A DNA stretch of 64,000 nucleotides from Sphaerulina vaccinii (taxonomy: Eukaryota; Ascomycota; Dothideomycetes; Mycosphaerellales; Mycosphaerellaceae): the NCBI GenBank assembly GCA_022570795.1, contig JAKUDP010000008.1:1984001-2048000 (forward strand), written 5' to 3'. The notes under the pieces were generated by a model. That model worked only from the letters and a program-made list of their open reading frames with translations, ran no database searches and was not told where the DNA came from. The translations under genes were made by a program, and so were the position numbers. Shown one piece after another: positions 41,474 through 51,545 of the stretch (position 1 is the first letter of the stretch; every line of letters begins with the position of its first letter).

Positions 41474-43339
41474 CTATGCTGGGAGAGTGTTCTCTTTGTC
41501 TTCTTCTGCTCCCAACACTTGCTTGGACACTTCTGACATCTTTTCCTGCAGATCGACAACGCTTGGCAGCTCTTCTTTCGGTGCGACAGGGAGCTGGACT
41601 TCTGATGTGTTGAAGGTGGACTTGACTCCTGAATCGCTTGGGCCAGGTGCAGCGGGCTCTTCGGGCAGACTCGTCTGATTGGTTTCCAAGGCCTCGTCTG
41701 TTGGGACTTCGATCTTCAACTCGGGAGGCTTGATCTCGCGATGTTTCTGAGTTCTCGCCTCTTCTCGCCACTCCTCTGTCAGCTCCTTTCGCACCCCTTG
41801 GCACCATTTGAAGATGGCATCGTCAAAGGCCCTCCACGTCGCCTCATCCTTTCCTTGTGCAATGTCCAAAGCTGGTACTTCTATCTTAGTCTCCCATCGA
41901 ATCTCTCCGGCCTTGGCCCAGTACTTCAAGTTCTCTGCGACTCGATATGGCTTGCTAACGTCGGTGTGGAAGGTCTTGATTTCATCGAACTTCTTCTTGG
42001 ACTTTGCGACGCATGCATTGTGCAGTCTTACTAACCTCTGACCGTCTTGAAGCGCTTTCAGAAAGTCGGAAGGCAGCTTTTGGTCAGACGTCGACTCTGA
42101 CCATTCAGGTAGTGTCGGTTCGTCTTTGTCGAACGATTTGATGAAAAGCCCTTCTCGTTCTCGTTCCTTCCCTGTCCAGTCACCTTCTCGCCAGACCATA
42201 GCTTCGCGCTCGGCAGCCTCCTCTTGCTCTTGAGCTTCTTCAGCTTTGATCAGCTTATCGATCGACTCGATCCAGCATATGATCTCGAGAAGTTCCATTT
42301 CGCGGATGCCGCCTCGGAAGTTGCGACTGGCCATGCGTTTGAGGGTGTCCAGAGTGTTGTAAAGATCCTTCCGAAGCTCTCTTTCTGATCGCAGCGCAAA
42401 CAGCTTTATCGGATTCGTGTGCGCGGTGTAGTAGTTCTTCGCGGCACGAATTGCCAGAGTGATGATGTCCAACAGGTGTAGACCTTGAATCTCGTGGTAG
42501 GCGCTGTTATCAGCAACTTCAGATGTGTCTGATGCAGCTGGCTTCTTCTGTGACTCTTCCAGCACTTTGCATGCGTCTTGCAGGGCTTCCTTCAGCTCTC
42601 GGCGTAGTACAGGCATATCTGGAAGAGGTTCAGTGAACTCAGGCTTGACCTTGTACGTGCTGACTGTGGGAGGCAGCATCGTTGGGTCACTCGGATTCCA
42701 CAGCTCTCCAAACTCAGCTTCAGTCGGGCTTTCCATGACAGACACATCCATACCAGAGTCTGATATGGCATAGGATGATTGGCTGTCATCTAGATTGATG
42801 CTGCCGTAGTCAAGCTCGCTGCCACTGGTCGATCTGATGCTGGCCTCGGTATTCGTAGGCTCATTCAGTCCTCCCATCTCTCGCCCCTTCCGCAGGAAAC
42901 GCTTCTTCTCGTTCTCTCTGGCAAGCTGAGCCCCCTTGCCATCGAGCAAACCAGTCCTGGCAAAGTAGTACTGCATATGCGCTATACTGCCCAGACTCAT
43001 CACACTGTCCCGATTCCTCGCGCTGTCCGCAGAGACAGTGCCTTGAGGACGGATGTAGCCCCTCCTCCGCACCACTGTAGCACTACCATCGCTGAGTCGA
43101 GAGCTTCGTGTCCGGGAGGAGATTGAGAGTTGCGATTCTGAGCCAGAGCCACCACTGACCGAGCTGGCAGGAGTTGATACTGATCGGTCGAGATGAGGGA
43201 TCGCGTCAATGGCTAGAGACGCGTCGACGGAAGGAGAGGGTGACGAAGAGCGGGAGTCGAGGTCGGCGACATGGGAGGCTGGCGAAGAGGGACTGCGTGT
43301 CTCAGATGGACCACCTGTTGCACTGTCCGCCATGCTCAT
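41474..43339 (-). CDS. Conserved fungal protein of unknown function (621 aa)
   Basis: A single exon from the ATG at 43339 (MSMADSATGGPSETRS); a second ATG two codons on is equally possible. The N-terminal 200 residues are Ser-rich and disordered but contain GYIRPQGTVSADSARNRDSV and the likely helical MQYYFARTGLLDGKGAQLAR. Residues about 220-560 look folded and helical: PVLRRELKEALQDACKVLEE, HLLDIITLAIRAAKNYYTAH, LFALRSERELRKDLYNTLDT, MELLEIICWIESIDKLIKAE and WRAFDDAIFKWCQGVRKELT. The tail is acidic and disordered. I know such proteins only as uncharacterised ascomycete orthologs. No signal peptide, membrane segment or catalytic motif is visible. Confidence 0.82.
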   Translation of the reverse strand: MSMADSATGGPSETRSPSSPASHVADLDSRSSSPSPSVDASLAIDAIPHLDRSVSTPASSVSGGSGSESQLSISSRTRSSRLSDGSATVVRRRGYIRPQGTVSADSARNRDSVMSLGSIAHMQYYFARTGLLDGKGAQLARENEKKRFLRKGREMGGLNEPTNTEASIRSTSGSELDYGSINLDDSQSSYAISDSGMDVSVMESPTEAEFGELWNPSDPTMLPPTVSTYKVKPEFTEPLPDMPVLRRELKEALQDACKVLEESQKKPAASDTSEVADNSAYHEIQGLHLLDIITLAIRAAKNYYTAHTNPIKLFALRSERELRKDLYNTLDTLKRMASRNFRGGIREMELLEIICWIESIDKLIKAEEAQEQEEAAEREAMVWREGDWTGKEREREGLFIKSFDKDEPTLPEWSESTSDQKLPSDFLKALQDGQRLVRLHNACVAKSKKKFDEIKTFHTDVSKPYRVAENLKYWAKAGEIRWETKIEVPALDIAQGKDEATWRAFDDAIFKWCQGVRKELTEEWREEARTQKHREIKPPELKIEVPTDEALETNQTSLPEEPAAPGPSDSGVKSTFNTSEVQLPVAPKEELPSVVDLQEKMSEVSKQVLGAEEDKENTLPA

Positions 43340-44392
43340 TGTTGCTTGTGCTCTCCGGCTGTCCAGCCTTGTACTAAGTAAGTACTGTCCTCCTTCAAAG
43401 TCGAAATAGGTTGTCGGACTGTTCGTAGGTTCTCCTCGAGTCCGAATGTCTCTGTTTCCAGGGCTATCCGTGCTTCATGCCGGAAAGTGTAGATTGGTTC
43501 GTACTAATTCTGGCTGCCAAAACTGTCGACCACCGAAAATGTCGGTCAGTACATGTGATTTGTCTGAATGCCAGAAGTACAAGACGTTGGCATGTTCTGT
43601 CATCAGATGTGCATCGGCGAGAGTCGTCGTTGCTGCTGTTGTTCTTTGCTCCTGATCGACAGAACACGCTAGGAGATAATCTTACCAAACACGTCGGCGA
43701 AGGATTGTGGCGCTAGCAATGATCGCGAAATGCACACGCTTTCTCCACCCTCTGTTCTCTCACTCACAACATCATCTTCCAGGTTATTGATCTATCATGG
43801 ACCAGTTCCAACTTCTTTTCCATCATCTCGCCATCGCCACGTGGACAGCCTGTTCAGCATTGATGACTATACCAGGATATCGGTAAAGCCTATCGAGCTC
43901 CAATGTGCCGACATTTGACAGCGTTCGCAAAGTGGCCTGGATCCCATACCCCTGCAGCCTCATTCGCAGATCCAACCTCACGTTGCTTGAACGTGCTTCT
44001 TTTTCTTTCTACACCTAGGATACGGGACCAACATGGAGCCACGAATATGCGGACGAGACATGCGAAAAAGACCTCGTGGCAACATGCAGGAACCATCTTT
44101 GATCCAAGGTACTCGCAGGTTGAGTTCCCACATCAAAGGCTCTCGACCACGCTACGTCAACCACGCCGTTGGCAGAAACGTTGCCTACCATAAACGCCAG
44201 GCACGACCTCTGCTGCATCGATTGTCGCCAAGCTTACAGTGCTCGGTACGCCCGTTGGATCGGGCCCAGCAACACGCCAAACATATATGTGAAGAGGCTG
44301 CTCCATTTCTTGTCAACGCTCTATCAGCCATTCTGCTCTTTATGCCAGCAATGAGTGGCTGACGAGAGTAGCTGACTATATGATATACGTAT
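43340..44392. other. Divergent intergenic region
   Basis: About 1 kb between the 621-aa gene (-) and the metalloprotease (+). Frames of 60-110 codons overlap on both strands without family features. It must hold two divergent promoters. Confidence 0.5.
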
Positions 44393-45457
44393 ATGCAGTG
44401 CAGAGATGTAGGTCTTGAAATTCGTATCATACCATTCGGAACCCGGGAACCACAGAACTACTTCTCCACCGTGAGATTCTCCAGCTTCATTCTGCCTATA
44501 TGCGGTTTCATTGCTTCTGCACAAGAGGTCAAACCTATCAGTCCAACATCGTTCCAGACAAGCACAATACCTAGACCAGCGACATCGACAGCAACCACAA
44601 CACCAGACCTTTTCAGAGACACGACAAAAGCAGACTACAGTATACCGGCACCAGAGCCCTCAGTCTCGTCGAAGACAGCCTCAGCAAGCGACTACACTCG
44701 ATGCGCTACCCATCCAAACGAGGACCAACGCGCCCTATTGGATATTCTCCCCACCAACAAGACCTACACCTACAAAGCCCAACGTCAAGTAGACGTCTAC
44801 ATCCACATAATAACGACAGAAGCCAAGCGCAACTCCTACACACAACAAATGATCCAAGACCAAATAACAGTCCTGAATGACGCCTATTCTCCCACTGGCT
44901 TCACATTCAATCTCCTCGGCTCGGACTTCACAGTCCAAGACAGCTGGGCACAAGCGACCGCAGGCTCAGACGAAGAAAGCCAGATGAAAGCAGCCTTACA
45001 CATGGGCTCCTACTCAGACTTGAACCTCTACTTCCTCTCCGACTTGGCAGATGGCATCCTCGGATTCTGCTATTTCCCCACCTCCTCTCCCTCTCGCGAC
45101 ACTCTGGTGCTCGACGGCTGCGTCATGCTCGCCGCTTCTTTACCCAATTCCACTGCGGAAAACTACAACATGGGTATAACAGCCGTTCATGAAGTAGGAC
45201 ACTGGTTCGGATTATATCATGTTTTCGAGGGGAACTCTTGTTCGGGTAATGGCGACTTTCTATCAGACACACCAATGCAGAAGACCGCGACATTCGGGTG
45301 TCCTACTACGAAACAAGACTCTTGTCCTGGGAAGGAGGGAGTGGATTCTATACATAATTATTTGGATTATAGTTATGATCAGTGTTTGTATGAGTTTACA
45401 GATGGACAGGCTCAGAGGGCTAGGGCGTTGTTTGATGAGTATAGAGCGGGGAATTGA
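44393..45457 (+). CDS. Secreted M43-type metalloprotease (pappalysin-like), 354 aa or less
   Basis: The frame from ATG 44393 is open throughout. The zinc motif H-E-V-G-H-W-F-G-L-Y-H (HExxHxxGxxH) is clear, preceded by the typical MGITAV and followed by G-NSCSGNGDFLSDTP-x-Q, which carries the conserved D-T-P. The downstream turn reads NYLDYSYDQCLYEFTDGQ. Fungal M43B proteases normally have a Met-turn (NYMDYS) here, but this one has Leu. If ATG-CA at 44393-44397 is spliced to 44485 (87-bp in-frame intron, weak GTGCAG donor, CTCCAG acceptor), the N-terminus becomes MHFILPICGFIASAQ, an excellent signal peptide. Unspliced, the hydrophobic core lies about 30 residues in. Cysteines in CTKQDSC-like positions suggest disulfides. 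Likely a secreted protease with nutritional or virulence-type roles. Confidence 0.87.
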   Translation: MQCRDVGLEIRIIPFGTREPQNYFSTVRFSSFILPICGFIASAQEVKPISPTSFQTSTIPRPATSTATTTPDLFRDTTKADYSIPAPEPSVSSKTASASDYTRCATHPNEDQRALLDILPTNKTYTYKAQRQVDVYIHIITTEAKRNSYTQQMIQDQITVLNDAYSPTGFTFNLLGSDFTVQDSWAQATAGSDEESQMKAALHMGSYSDLNLYFLSDLADGILGFCYFPTSSPSRDTLVLDGCVMLAASLPNSTAENYNMGITAVHEVGHWFGLYHVFEGNSCSGNGDFLSDTPMQKTATFGCPTTKQDSCPGKEGVDSIHNYLDYSYDQCLYEFTDGQAQRARALFDEYRAGN

Positions 45458-45966
45458 ATATGATGGATCGATTGAACGAGTAATGAATGATGAAGGATGA
45501 AGGATGATTGACGATAAAACGCTTGAATAGCATTACTACGAGCATTCACGATAGTCAAGCTAATGCATATCTCGATAGAATACTACGCCTTGCGGAACTG
45601 AGGCTGCATATGGCTTCAGCTTGGCAGTGAAGGATATCTGCTATGCTTCCTTTCCACCAGTTGAGAAGGGGACTCTCCGTCCGTGGGTCGTCCAAGGGAG
45701 GAGGTGCTGTGTACGGGAACGTATGATCTAAGTCAGTCTGAGCTGATTTCGTGCTCATTGGAGGCGACGTCTGTTGGCGCAGTGGTGTGCATCTTGATGG
45801 TTGCATGAATATTCTGTTAAAGTTGAGGTTGGTATGATGGTCAATGCTGTGGGGTCTTTTCTTCCTCAAATGCCGTCATCGCTGCATGTGTCAGTCACTT
45901 CAAAGTGTTTAGATTTCTGTTCCTGGAACAGCCACATCGACTCTCTCTTGTGTTCTTTACGTGAAG
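45458..45966. other. Intergenic spacer before Rqc2
   Basis: About 0.5 kb between two + strand genes, containing the metalloprotease 3' end (near-repeats of AATGATGAAGGATGA at 45480-45515) and the Rqc2 promoter. No gene supported. Confidence 0.5.
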
Positions 45967-48900
45967 ATGAAGCAGAGATTCTCGTCTCTCGACGTCAAAG
46001 TCATCGCCCACGAACTCAACAACAGCCTCACTTCTCTCCGCCTTTCCAACGTCTACGACCTCTCCTCCCGAATCTTCCTCCTTAAATTCCAGAAACCAGA
46101 TCACCGCGAACAACTCGTCGTTGACTCAGGCTTCCGCTGTCATCTTTCCAAGTTCGCGAGAGCAACAGCAGCACAGCCCTCACCCTTCGTTGCACGTCTC
46201 CGGAAGTTCCTCCGAACAAGAAGATGTACAGGCGTACGACAGATTGGAACTGATCGTGTGATCGAATTGACCTTTTCCCACGCCGAAGGAGTCTATAGAC
46301 TCTTCCTTGAGTTCTACGCAGGCGGAAATGTCATACTTACTGATAATGAGTATACCATTCTCGGGTTATTGAGAAGTGTCAATGAGGGCTCCGAACACGA
46401 GCAATATCGAGCAGGGCTGAAGTTTGACATCTCGCTGAGACAGAATTCGGGAGGCGTGCCAGAATTGACGAAGGAGTGGTTGAAGCAGGCTCTGCAGACG
46501 ACTGCGGTGAAGCAGGCGGAGCAGGCGAATAAGCCTGGGAAGAAGATCAAGAAGAAGGCGGGAGATTCGTTGAGGAAGGCATTGGCTGTTACCACAACGC
46601 AGTTTCCACCGATCTTGCTGGATCATGCGATTCACGTGTCAAAAGTGGATACAGAGCTTGACGCTCAGCAGGTTGTGGATAGTGAGGACTTGTTAGATCA
46701 GGTACTAGAAGCATTGAAGGCTGCTGAGGGTGTGGTAAAGGAGATTACAAGCCAGCCGATTGCAAAGGGCTATATTCTTGCACAAAGAAAGAAGTCGGCA
46801 GCACCAGAGAAGGAGGCGGGTGAAGACGGCGCAGAGGACACATCCGGCTTGATGTACGATGACTTTCACCCTTTCAAGCCTGCACAGCTGGCAGAGGATG
46901 AGACAAACGTATTCCTGGAGCACGAGGGTTTCAACATCGCAGTCGACGAGTTCTTCTCGTCCATCGAAGGCCAGAAGCTGGAGTCGAAGCTTGCGGAGAA
47001 AGAGGAGAGTGCAAGAAAGAGAATCGAACATGCAAAGAGAGAGCAGGAACAGCGTATCAATGGTTTGCAACAAGTGCAGGAATTACACGTCCGCAAAGCA
47101 CAAGCAATTGAAGCCAATGTGGAACGTGTCGAGGAAGCTACGGCTGCCGTCAATGGACTCATCGCACAAGGCATGGATTGGGAAGACATTGGTCGCCTGA
47201 TTGAGCAAGAACAGAAGAGGCATAATCCTGTGGCAGAACTAATCAAGCTGCCATTGAAGCTTCACGAGAACACCATGACATTGCTGCTCTCCGAGCTTGG
47301 CTTGGAAGATGATGATGATGATGCCAACGAGACCGATAGCGAGCCTTCAGACAGCGAGGACGAGGGCAGGAAGGTAGCCCCAGTCAAGCATGAAGAGAAG
47401 CGTCTGACCATTGATGTTGACTTGGCTGAGTCTGCTTGGGTCAATGCACGGCAGTACTACGACCAAAAGCGCACTGCAGCTGTGAAGCAAGAGAAGACCG
47501 TCCTAGCTTCGAAGAAAGCCATCAAGTCTACTGAGCAGAAAGTTATGGCTACCCTGAAGAAGGACCTCAAGCAAGAGAAGGACGTCCTCAGACCAGTGCG
47601 AAAGCAATTCTGGTTTGAAAAGTTCATCTACTTCATCTCCTCCGACGGCTATCTTGTGCTTGCTGGCAAAGATGCGCAGCAGAATGAGATCTTATATCGT
47701 CGCTACCTGAAGAAGGGTGACGTCTACATCCACGCTGATCTTGATGGCGCTGCTAGTGTAATCGTCAAAAACAAGCTCACTCCCGAGGATCCTATTCCAC
47801 CTTCCACACTTGCGCAGGCAGGTGATCTGGCAGTGTGCACATCGAGTGCATGGGATAGCAAGGCAGTCATGTCTGCTTGGTGGGTGAATGCTGATCAAGT
47901 CTCGAAGACTGCGCCAACTGGCGAGTACCTGACCACTGGAGGTTTCATGGTTCGCGGCAAGAAGAACTTCTTGCCTCCTGCGAAGCTCCTCCTAGGCTTC
48001 GGCGTTGTGTTCCAGATCAGCGAGGAGAGTAAAGCACAGCACGTCAAGCACCGATTGGAACTGCCTCGACAGAATAGCTACATGGCGACGCCAGATCTGA
48101 CAGAAGCCGAGACTGCTGCGGACTCCTCAGTTGCTGGTGGGTCCGACTCAGATGATGATGACTTCCCTGATGCTGCAGCTCCAGCCCCGAAGATTGAGGA
48201 CGATGACGATGACGAGTTCCCAGACGTGGCGAACGAGGCAGCTGATATTTCGAGCGACGAATCGCCGGATGAGCAGCGAAGACGGACATACGGTGACCAG
48301 GAGAAGGATGAAGACGAGGAAGAAGATCATGACGATGCGCCGAGGAGTCAAGCTAGGAACCCACTACAGTCGAATGGACCTGACCCTGCTTCTACTGCGG
48401 TTGAGCAGGATGATACTCATGATGAAGAGGAAGATGCAGAATCAGCAAACGGTGAAGAGGATGTGAAGCCATCTGATGAGGCAGAAGTCGTGCCCGAAGC
48501 TGAAGATGAGACTGCAGAACAGGACGAGCAATCAGCACAGCCTCAACTTTCCAACAAGGAACGCAAGCAGCTGGCGAGGCTCGAAAAGGGCAAGCCTGCT
48601 CAACCTGCACTACCACAGAACAAGCCTGCACGCGGGCAGCGAGGCAAAAAGAAGAAGATCGCAACCAAATACGCCAACCAAGACGAGGAAGATCGCGCTC
48701 TAGCTATGCAACTTCTCGGAAGCAAAGCAGCAGATGAAAAACGTGCCGCAGAATCCGCAATCAAGGCCGAGAAGAAGGAAACGGAGGAAGAAGCACGGGC
48801 TCGTCGCAAAGCCCAGCACGAACGCGCTCAGCAGAAAGGTCTCGAAGCCGAAGAAATGCGCAAGCTGAACCTCGAAGACGATGATGACGCTACCGGCCAC

Positions 48901-49320
48901 GAAAGTACAGCGGAGATCAACACGATACTCGACTCGCTCATCGGGCAACCTCTACCTGGCGATATCATACTCGAAGCTATTCCCACAGTCGCGCCATGGG
49001 CCGCGCTGGCACGCTACAAGTACAAAGTCAAGCTGCAACCTGGCCAACAGAAGAAGGGCAAAGCTACAAGAGAGATTCTCACGAAGTGGGCGAGAGATGC
49101 TTATGACGAGAGAAAGCTCGATCGCAGTCAGAAGGATACTGAAAGAATATGGCCACGAGAAGCGGAACTCATCAAAGGGTGGAGAGAGCCGGAGGTCATT
49201 GGTGTCATACCTGTCAAGAGTGTAAGGGTCGTTGTGTCTGGTGCCGGTGATGGCAAGGGCAAGTCTACAAGAGGTGGTAAAGGTGGTGGAAGAGGCGGGA
49301 AGGGCAGCAAGAGGCGATAG
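45967..49320 (+). CDS. RQC2: Ribosome quality control complex subunit 2 (Rqc2/Tae2, NEMF family), 1117 aa
   Basis: A single exon. The frame opens with GTG at 45961, and the first ATG is 45967 (MKQRFSSLDVKVIAHEL). The NFACT-N domain spans about residues 1-300 with D9 and the D96-R97 pair (QIGTDRVIELTF) that in yeast are needed for CAT tailing. The coiled-coil middle follows (EKEESARKRIEHAKREQEQR through GMDWEDIGRLIEQEQKRHNP). Then come an acidic patch (GLEDDDDDANETDSEPSDSE), the NFACT-R/DUF814 domain at about 540-690 (FWFEKFIYFISSDGYLVLAG, LKKGDVYIHADLDGAASV, FMVRGKKNFLPPAKL), a long acidic linker, and the NFACT-C/DUF3441 domain (AAWALARYKYKVKLQPG-like) ending in a Gly/Lys-rich tail. Rqc2 binds stalled 60S-peptidyl-tRNA, recruits Ltn1 and adds C-terminal Ala/Thr tails. 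All hallmarks are present. Confidence 0.96.
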   Translation: MKQRFSSLDVKVIAHELNNSLTSLRLSNVYDLSSRIFLLKFQKPDHREQLVVDSGFRCHLSKFARATAAQPSPFVARLRKFLRTRRCTGVRQIGTDRVIELTFSHAEGVYRLFLEFYAGGNVILTDNEYTILGLLRSVNEGSEHEQYRAGLKFDISLRQNSGGVPELTKEWLKQALQTTAVKQAEQANKPGKKIKKKAGDSLRKALAVTTTQFPPILLDHAIHVSKVDTELDAQQVVDSEDLLDQVLEALKAAEGVVKEITSQPIAKGYILAQRKKSAAPEKEAGEDGAEDTSGLMYDDFHPFKPAQLAEDETNVFLEHEGFNIAVDEFFSSIEGQKLESKLAEKEESARKRIEHAKREQEQRINGLQQVQELHVRKAQAIEANVERVEEATAAVNGLIAQGMDWEDIGRLIEQEQKRHNPVAELIKLPLKLHENTMTLLLSELGLEDDDDDANETDSEPSDSEDEGRKVAPVKHEEKRLTIDVDLAESAWVNARQYYDQKRTAAVKQEKTVLASKKAIKSTEQKVMATLKKDLKQEKDVLRPVRKQFWFEKFIYFISSDGYLVLAGKDAQQNEILYRRYLKKGDVYIHADLDGAASVIVKNKLTPEDPIPPSTLAQAGDLAVCTSSAWDSKAVMSAWWVNADQVSKTAPTGEYLTTGGFMVRGKKNFLPPAKLLLGFGVVFQISEESKAQHVKHRLELPRQNSYMATPDLTEAETAADSSVAGGSDSDDDDFPDAAAPAPKIEDDDDDEFPDVANEAADISSDESPDEQRRRTYGDQEKDEDEEEDHDDAPRSQARNPLQSNGPDPASTAVEQDDTHDEEEDAESANGEEDVKPSDEAEVVPEAEDETAEQDEQSAQPQLSNKERKQLARLEKGKPAQPALPQNKPARGQRGKKKKIATKYANQDEEDRALAMQLLGSKAADEKRAAESAIKAEKKETEEEARARRKAQHERAQQKGLEAEEMRKLNLEDDDDATGHESTAEINTILDSLIGQPLPGDIILEAIPTVAPWAALARYKYKVKLQPGQQKKGKATREILTKWARDAYDERKLDRSQKDTERIWPREAELIKGWREPEVIGVIPVKSVRVVVSGAGDGKGKSTRGGKGGGRGGKGSKRR

Positions 49321-49689
49321 ACAGAAGATGAGACATGCATGAGAGCGACGGGGAGAATCATGCTAAGACCCAAACAAGAGCATGTCACTAGCTCGTGTTA
49401 TGTCTCTAGCTAAGTATTTCTAGCATCTACTGAAGCTTCTTCTCAGCAACAACAACCTCCTTCTTCGAGCACTCCACTTTCGACACACTACAGCCTCTCC
49501 AGCTTTGAACTTTGTCTACGCTGCTCAAAGTGGAGCTGAGCCGCTCTGGTTCTTTGGACGTGGCAACTGAGAATATCAGAAGTGTTGATTTTGTGTCTCT
49601 GCTTCTCCGTGCGATCTACGCAACTCGGTGCAGAATCAACGCAAGGGCGGCAACGACCATTTCCTTCGAGCGCTGGCAATCCGACCACA
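49321..49689. other. Spacer, 3' of Rqc2
   Basis: Holds the Rqc2 3' UTR and the leader of the next small gene. No gene seen. Confidence 0.5.
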
Positions 49690-50220
49690 ATGGCACCAAA
49701 TCTCTTCACCATCCCACGAGAGCTGCGTGAGATTATCTACGAGCACGTCTACACAACAGACAATATCATCGACATCGGCATACTGGATACCTGTGTGATA
49801 GTCCCTACCCACCCTCTTCGTCAAACTTGCAAGCAGTTTGCCAACGAATCACTCGAGGTAAGTTCTCCACGTGTCCAGACATTTATGACCATGGTCTATA
49901 TCCTAACGAAACCGCAGGCATACCTCAAATTCTCGACATTCTACAAGCGCTCCTTCGACTTCGTTCTGGCGAGTGCCTGGCTTCCCAAGGTTCCTACCAG
50001 CATGTATAAGCATATCAGAACGATACGATGCCGTGCCTCGACAGACCCAACGAATGCCTCGACAGACCCAACGAATGAAAAGAAAGCCGACATGTTGAGC
50101 AGAGAGCAGGATTCGTGGACTGGCTATGGTTACCATCCGGAACTCGATCGACACGCTTTTCAGAACGACGTTCACGACACGGTCTGGAGGGTTGGTGTGG
50201 GCTTCTGCGTTGCCAGATGA
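49690..50220 (+). CDS. Small F-box-like/2EXR-like hypothetical protein (156 aa)
   Basis: The start at 49690 reads MAPNLFTIPRELREIIYEHV, the LP-x-E-L-R-x-x-IY motif shared by fungal F-box-like and 2EXR-type proteins. RQTCKQFANESLE then follows, matching the R-x3-Q-x2-E helix of that group. Exon 1 is 49690-49857. A 60-bp intron (49858-49917; GTAAGT donor, CCTAACG branch, CGCAG acceptor) has a length divisible by three and no stop. Exon 2 (49918-50220) begins AYLKFSTFYKRSFDF. It contains a perfect 21-bp tandem duplication (ASTDPTN twice). The usual C-terminal part of such proteins is missing, so a further exon downstream or a truncation is possible. Function unknown. Confidence 0.6.
   Translation: MAPNLFTIPRELREIIYEHVYTTDNIIDIGILDTCVIVPTHPLRQTCKQFANESLEVSSPRVQTFMTMVYILTKPQAYLKFSTFYKRSFDFVLASAWLPKVPTSMYKHIRTIRCRASTDPTNASTDPTNEKKADMLSREQDSWTGYGYHPELDRHAFQNDVHDTVWRVGVGFCVAR
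50040..50081 (+). repeat. 21-bp in-frame tandem duplication
   Basis: Two identical 21-bp copies (core CTCGACAGACCCAACGAATG) encode ASTDPTN twice in the F-box-like protein. The identity at every base indicates a recent slippage event. Confidence 0.9.
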
Positions 50221-51545
50221 TTGTGAGCCGGGAGACAAGGGTGGAAGGAAGAATCAGACGGCCAGGATTGAGAGTTTGAGTGTCGAGGAGGTGCGTGGCA
50301 CATCGAAGGTCGGACGAAGCTTCGCTTGTTGCATCCGCCGCTGAAGAAGGGCTGTGCTGCGGAGTTGGAGAGTGAGATCGGGATCAGGAAGACAGCAAGA
50401 GGCATTGCAAGAAGATAAGAGTAGAGGCCGGAACCACTCACTGGATATGTTGAAACACTCAAAACAATCTCCAAGTCGCCCTTTCTCCAAGCTTATCTTT
50501 CTGACCAGGCCATTGAAGTTGCGGACAGACTAGCAAACAGAAGCAGGCTTGCTATCAGAGAACGCTGCATATCAATACCACTCTCTCCTAAATCTAACTG
50601 CCAGCCAAGTCGGGCAGTGAAACAACCGGCAAAGTAAGCTTCTTGAAACTCTCTTGCCAATGCACCCTCGAGCCTCATGCAGATAGTCTTCCCTTCGTAT
50701 GCTTTGCCTCCTTGTATCTCTTCGCGGTGAATTCCCGTTGCCTAATCACGGTTCTATCTAGAGCATCGTCTATTATGTGCCTTGCTGATCGTGAGTGGCT
50801 ATCGAGCTCTAGGGTGCTATAGATCTCACACTTCTCACTCTTTGGGTAGGTACATGCTGGCGTAGTTTGGGTCCGATCTAGTGAAAGAACTGGGTCAGCT
50901 GGATCGAGTGGCAATCGATCATGCTCTCTGATTTAGTGCCTATTCATTAAAACCAGCCCACCTGGCATGGAGGCTCTTGTTCTCGCCGAGAACATATTGC
51001 TATGCATCTCCTCAGTCTCCTTCAACCAAGTGGCGGGAGCGAGAGACAGATCAGCTCGACAGAGTGGCAGTGAAACAGAGACCGATTGACCCCTCGAGTC
51101 TAAACCCGAACTTGACTCTTCTCTGAAAAACTGTCTCAAACGTTTTTTTCCGACTTGTCTGGAGATGTAATAGCGTAGTCGAGCGTGGTGACCATGAATG
51201 ATGCTGGTGTCTGGCAGCCAAGGTGAGTGAAATAACATAACGCACAGTTTAGAATGCGCGCAGGCTATCAGAGAGTTAACCAGAGAACCTGTACTGGAGT
51301 AAGACTACGTCGTTCCACGCTGGTGTAACGCGCCGGGAGATCGGCGAGCGAAAGTCTGGTCTTGTTGAGGTGTGTTGGAGTCAAGCATGTGTTGACTTTA
51401 TGCTTCATATGTTGTGCTGTGCATGTAGAAGTGAGCTGTTAGCTCACATCGGAATCACGCTCGATTGTCGTGACTGTTCGGACAACACTCTGCTTTTGTA
51501 CAACGCCCGTATTTGTACAAATATACCGCAAACCTTCTTCTACGC
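50221..51545. other. Convergent intergenic region
   Basis: About 1.3 kb between the F-box-like gene (+) and the mitochondrial uS17 gene (-). Frames under 105 codons on both strands have no features. A continuation of the F-box-like gene could hide in the first 250 bases, but I could not find a convincing splice. Confidence 0.45.
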
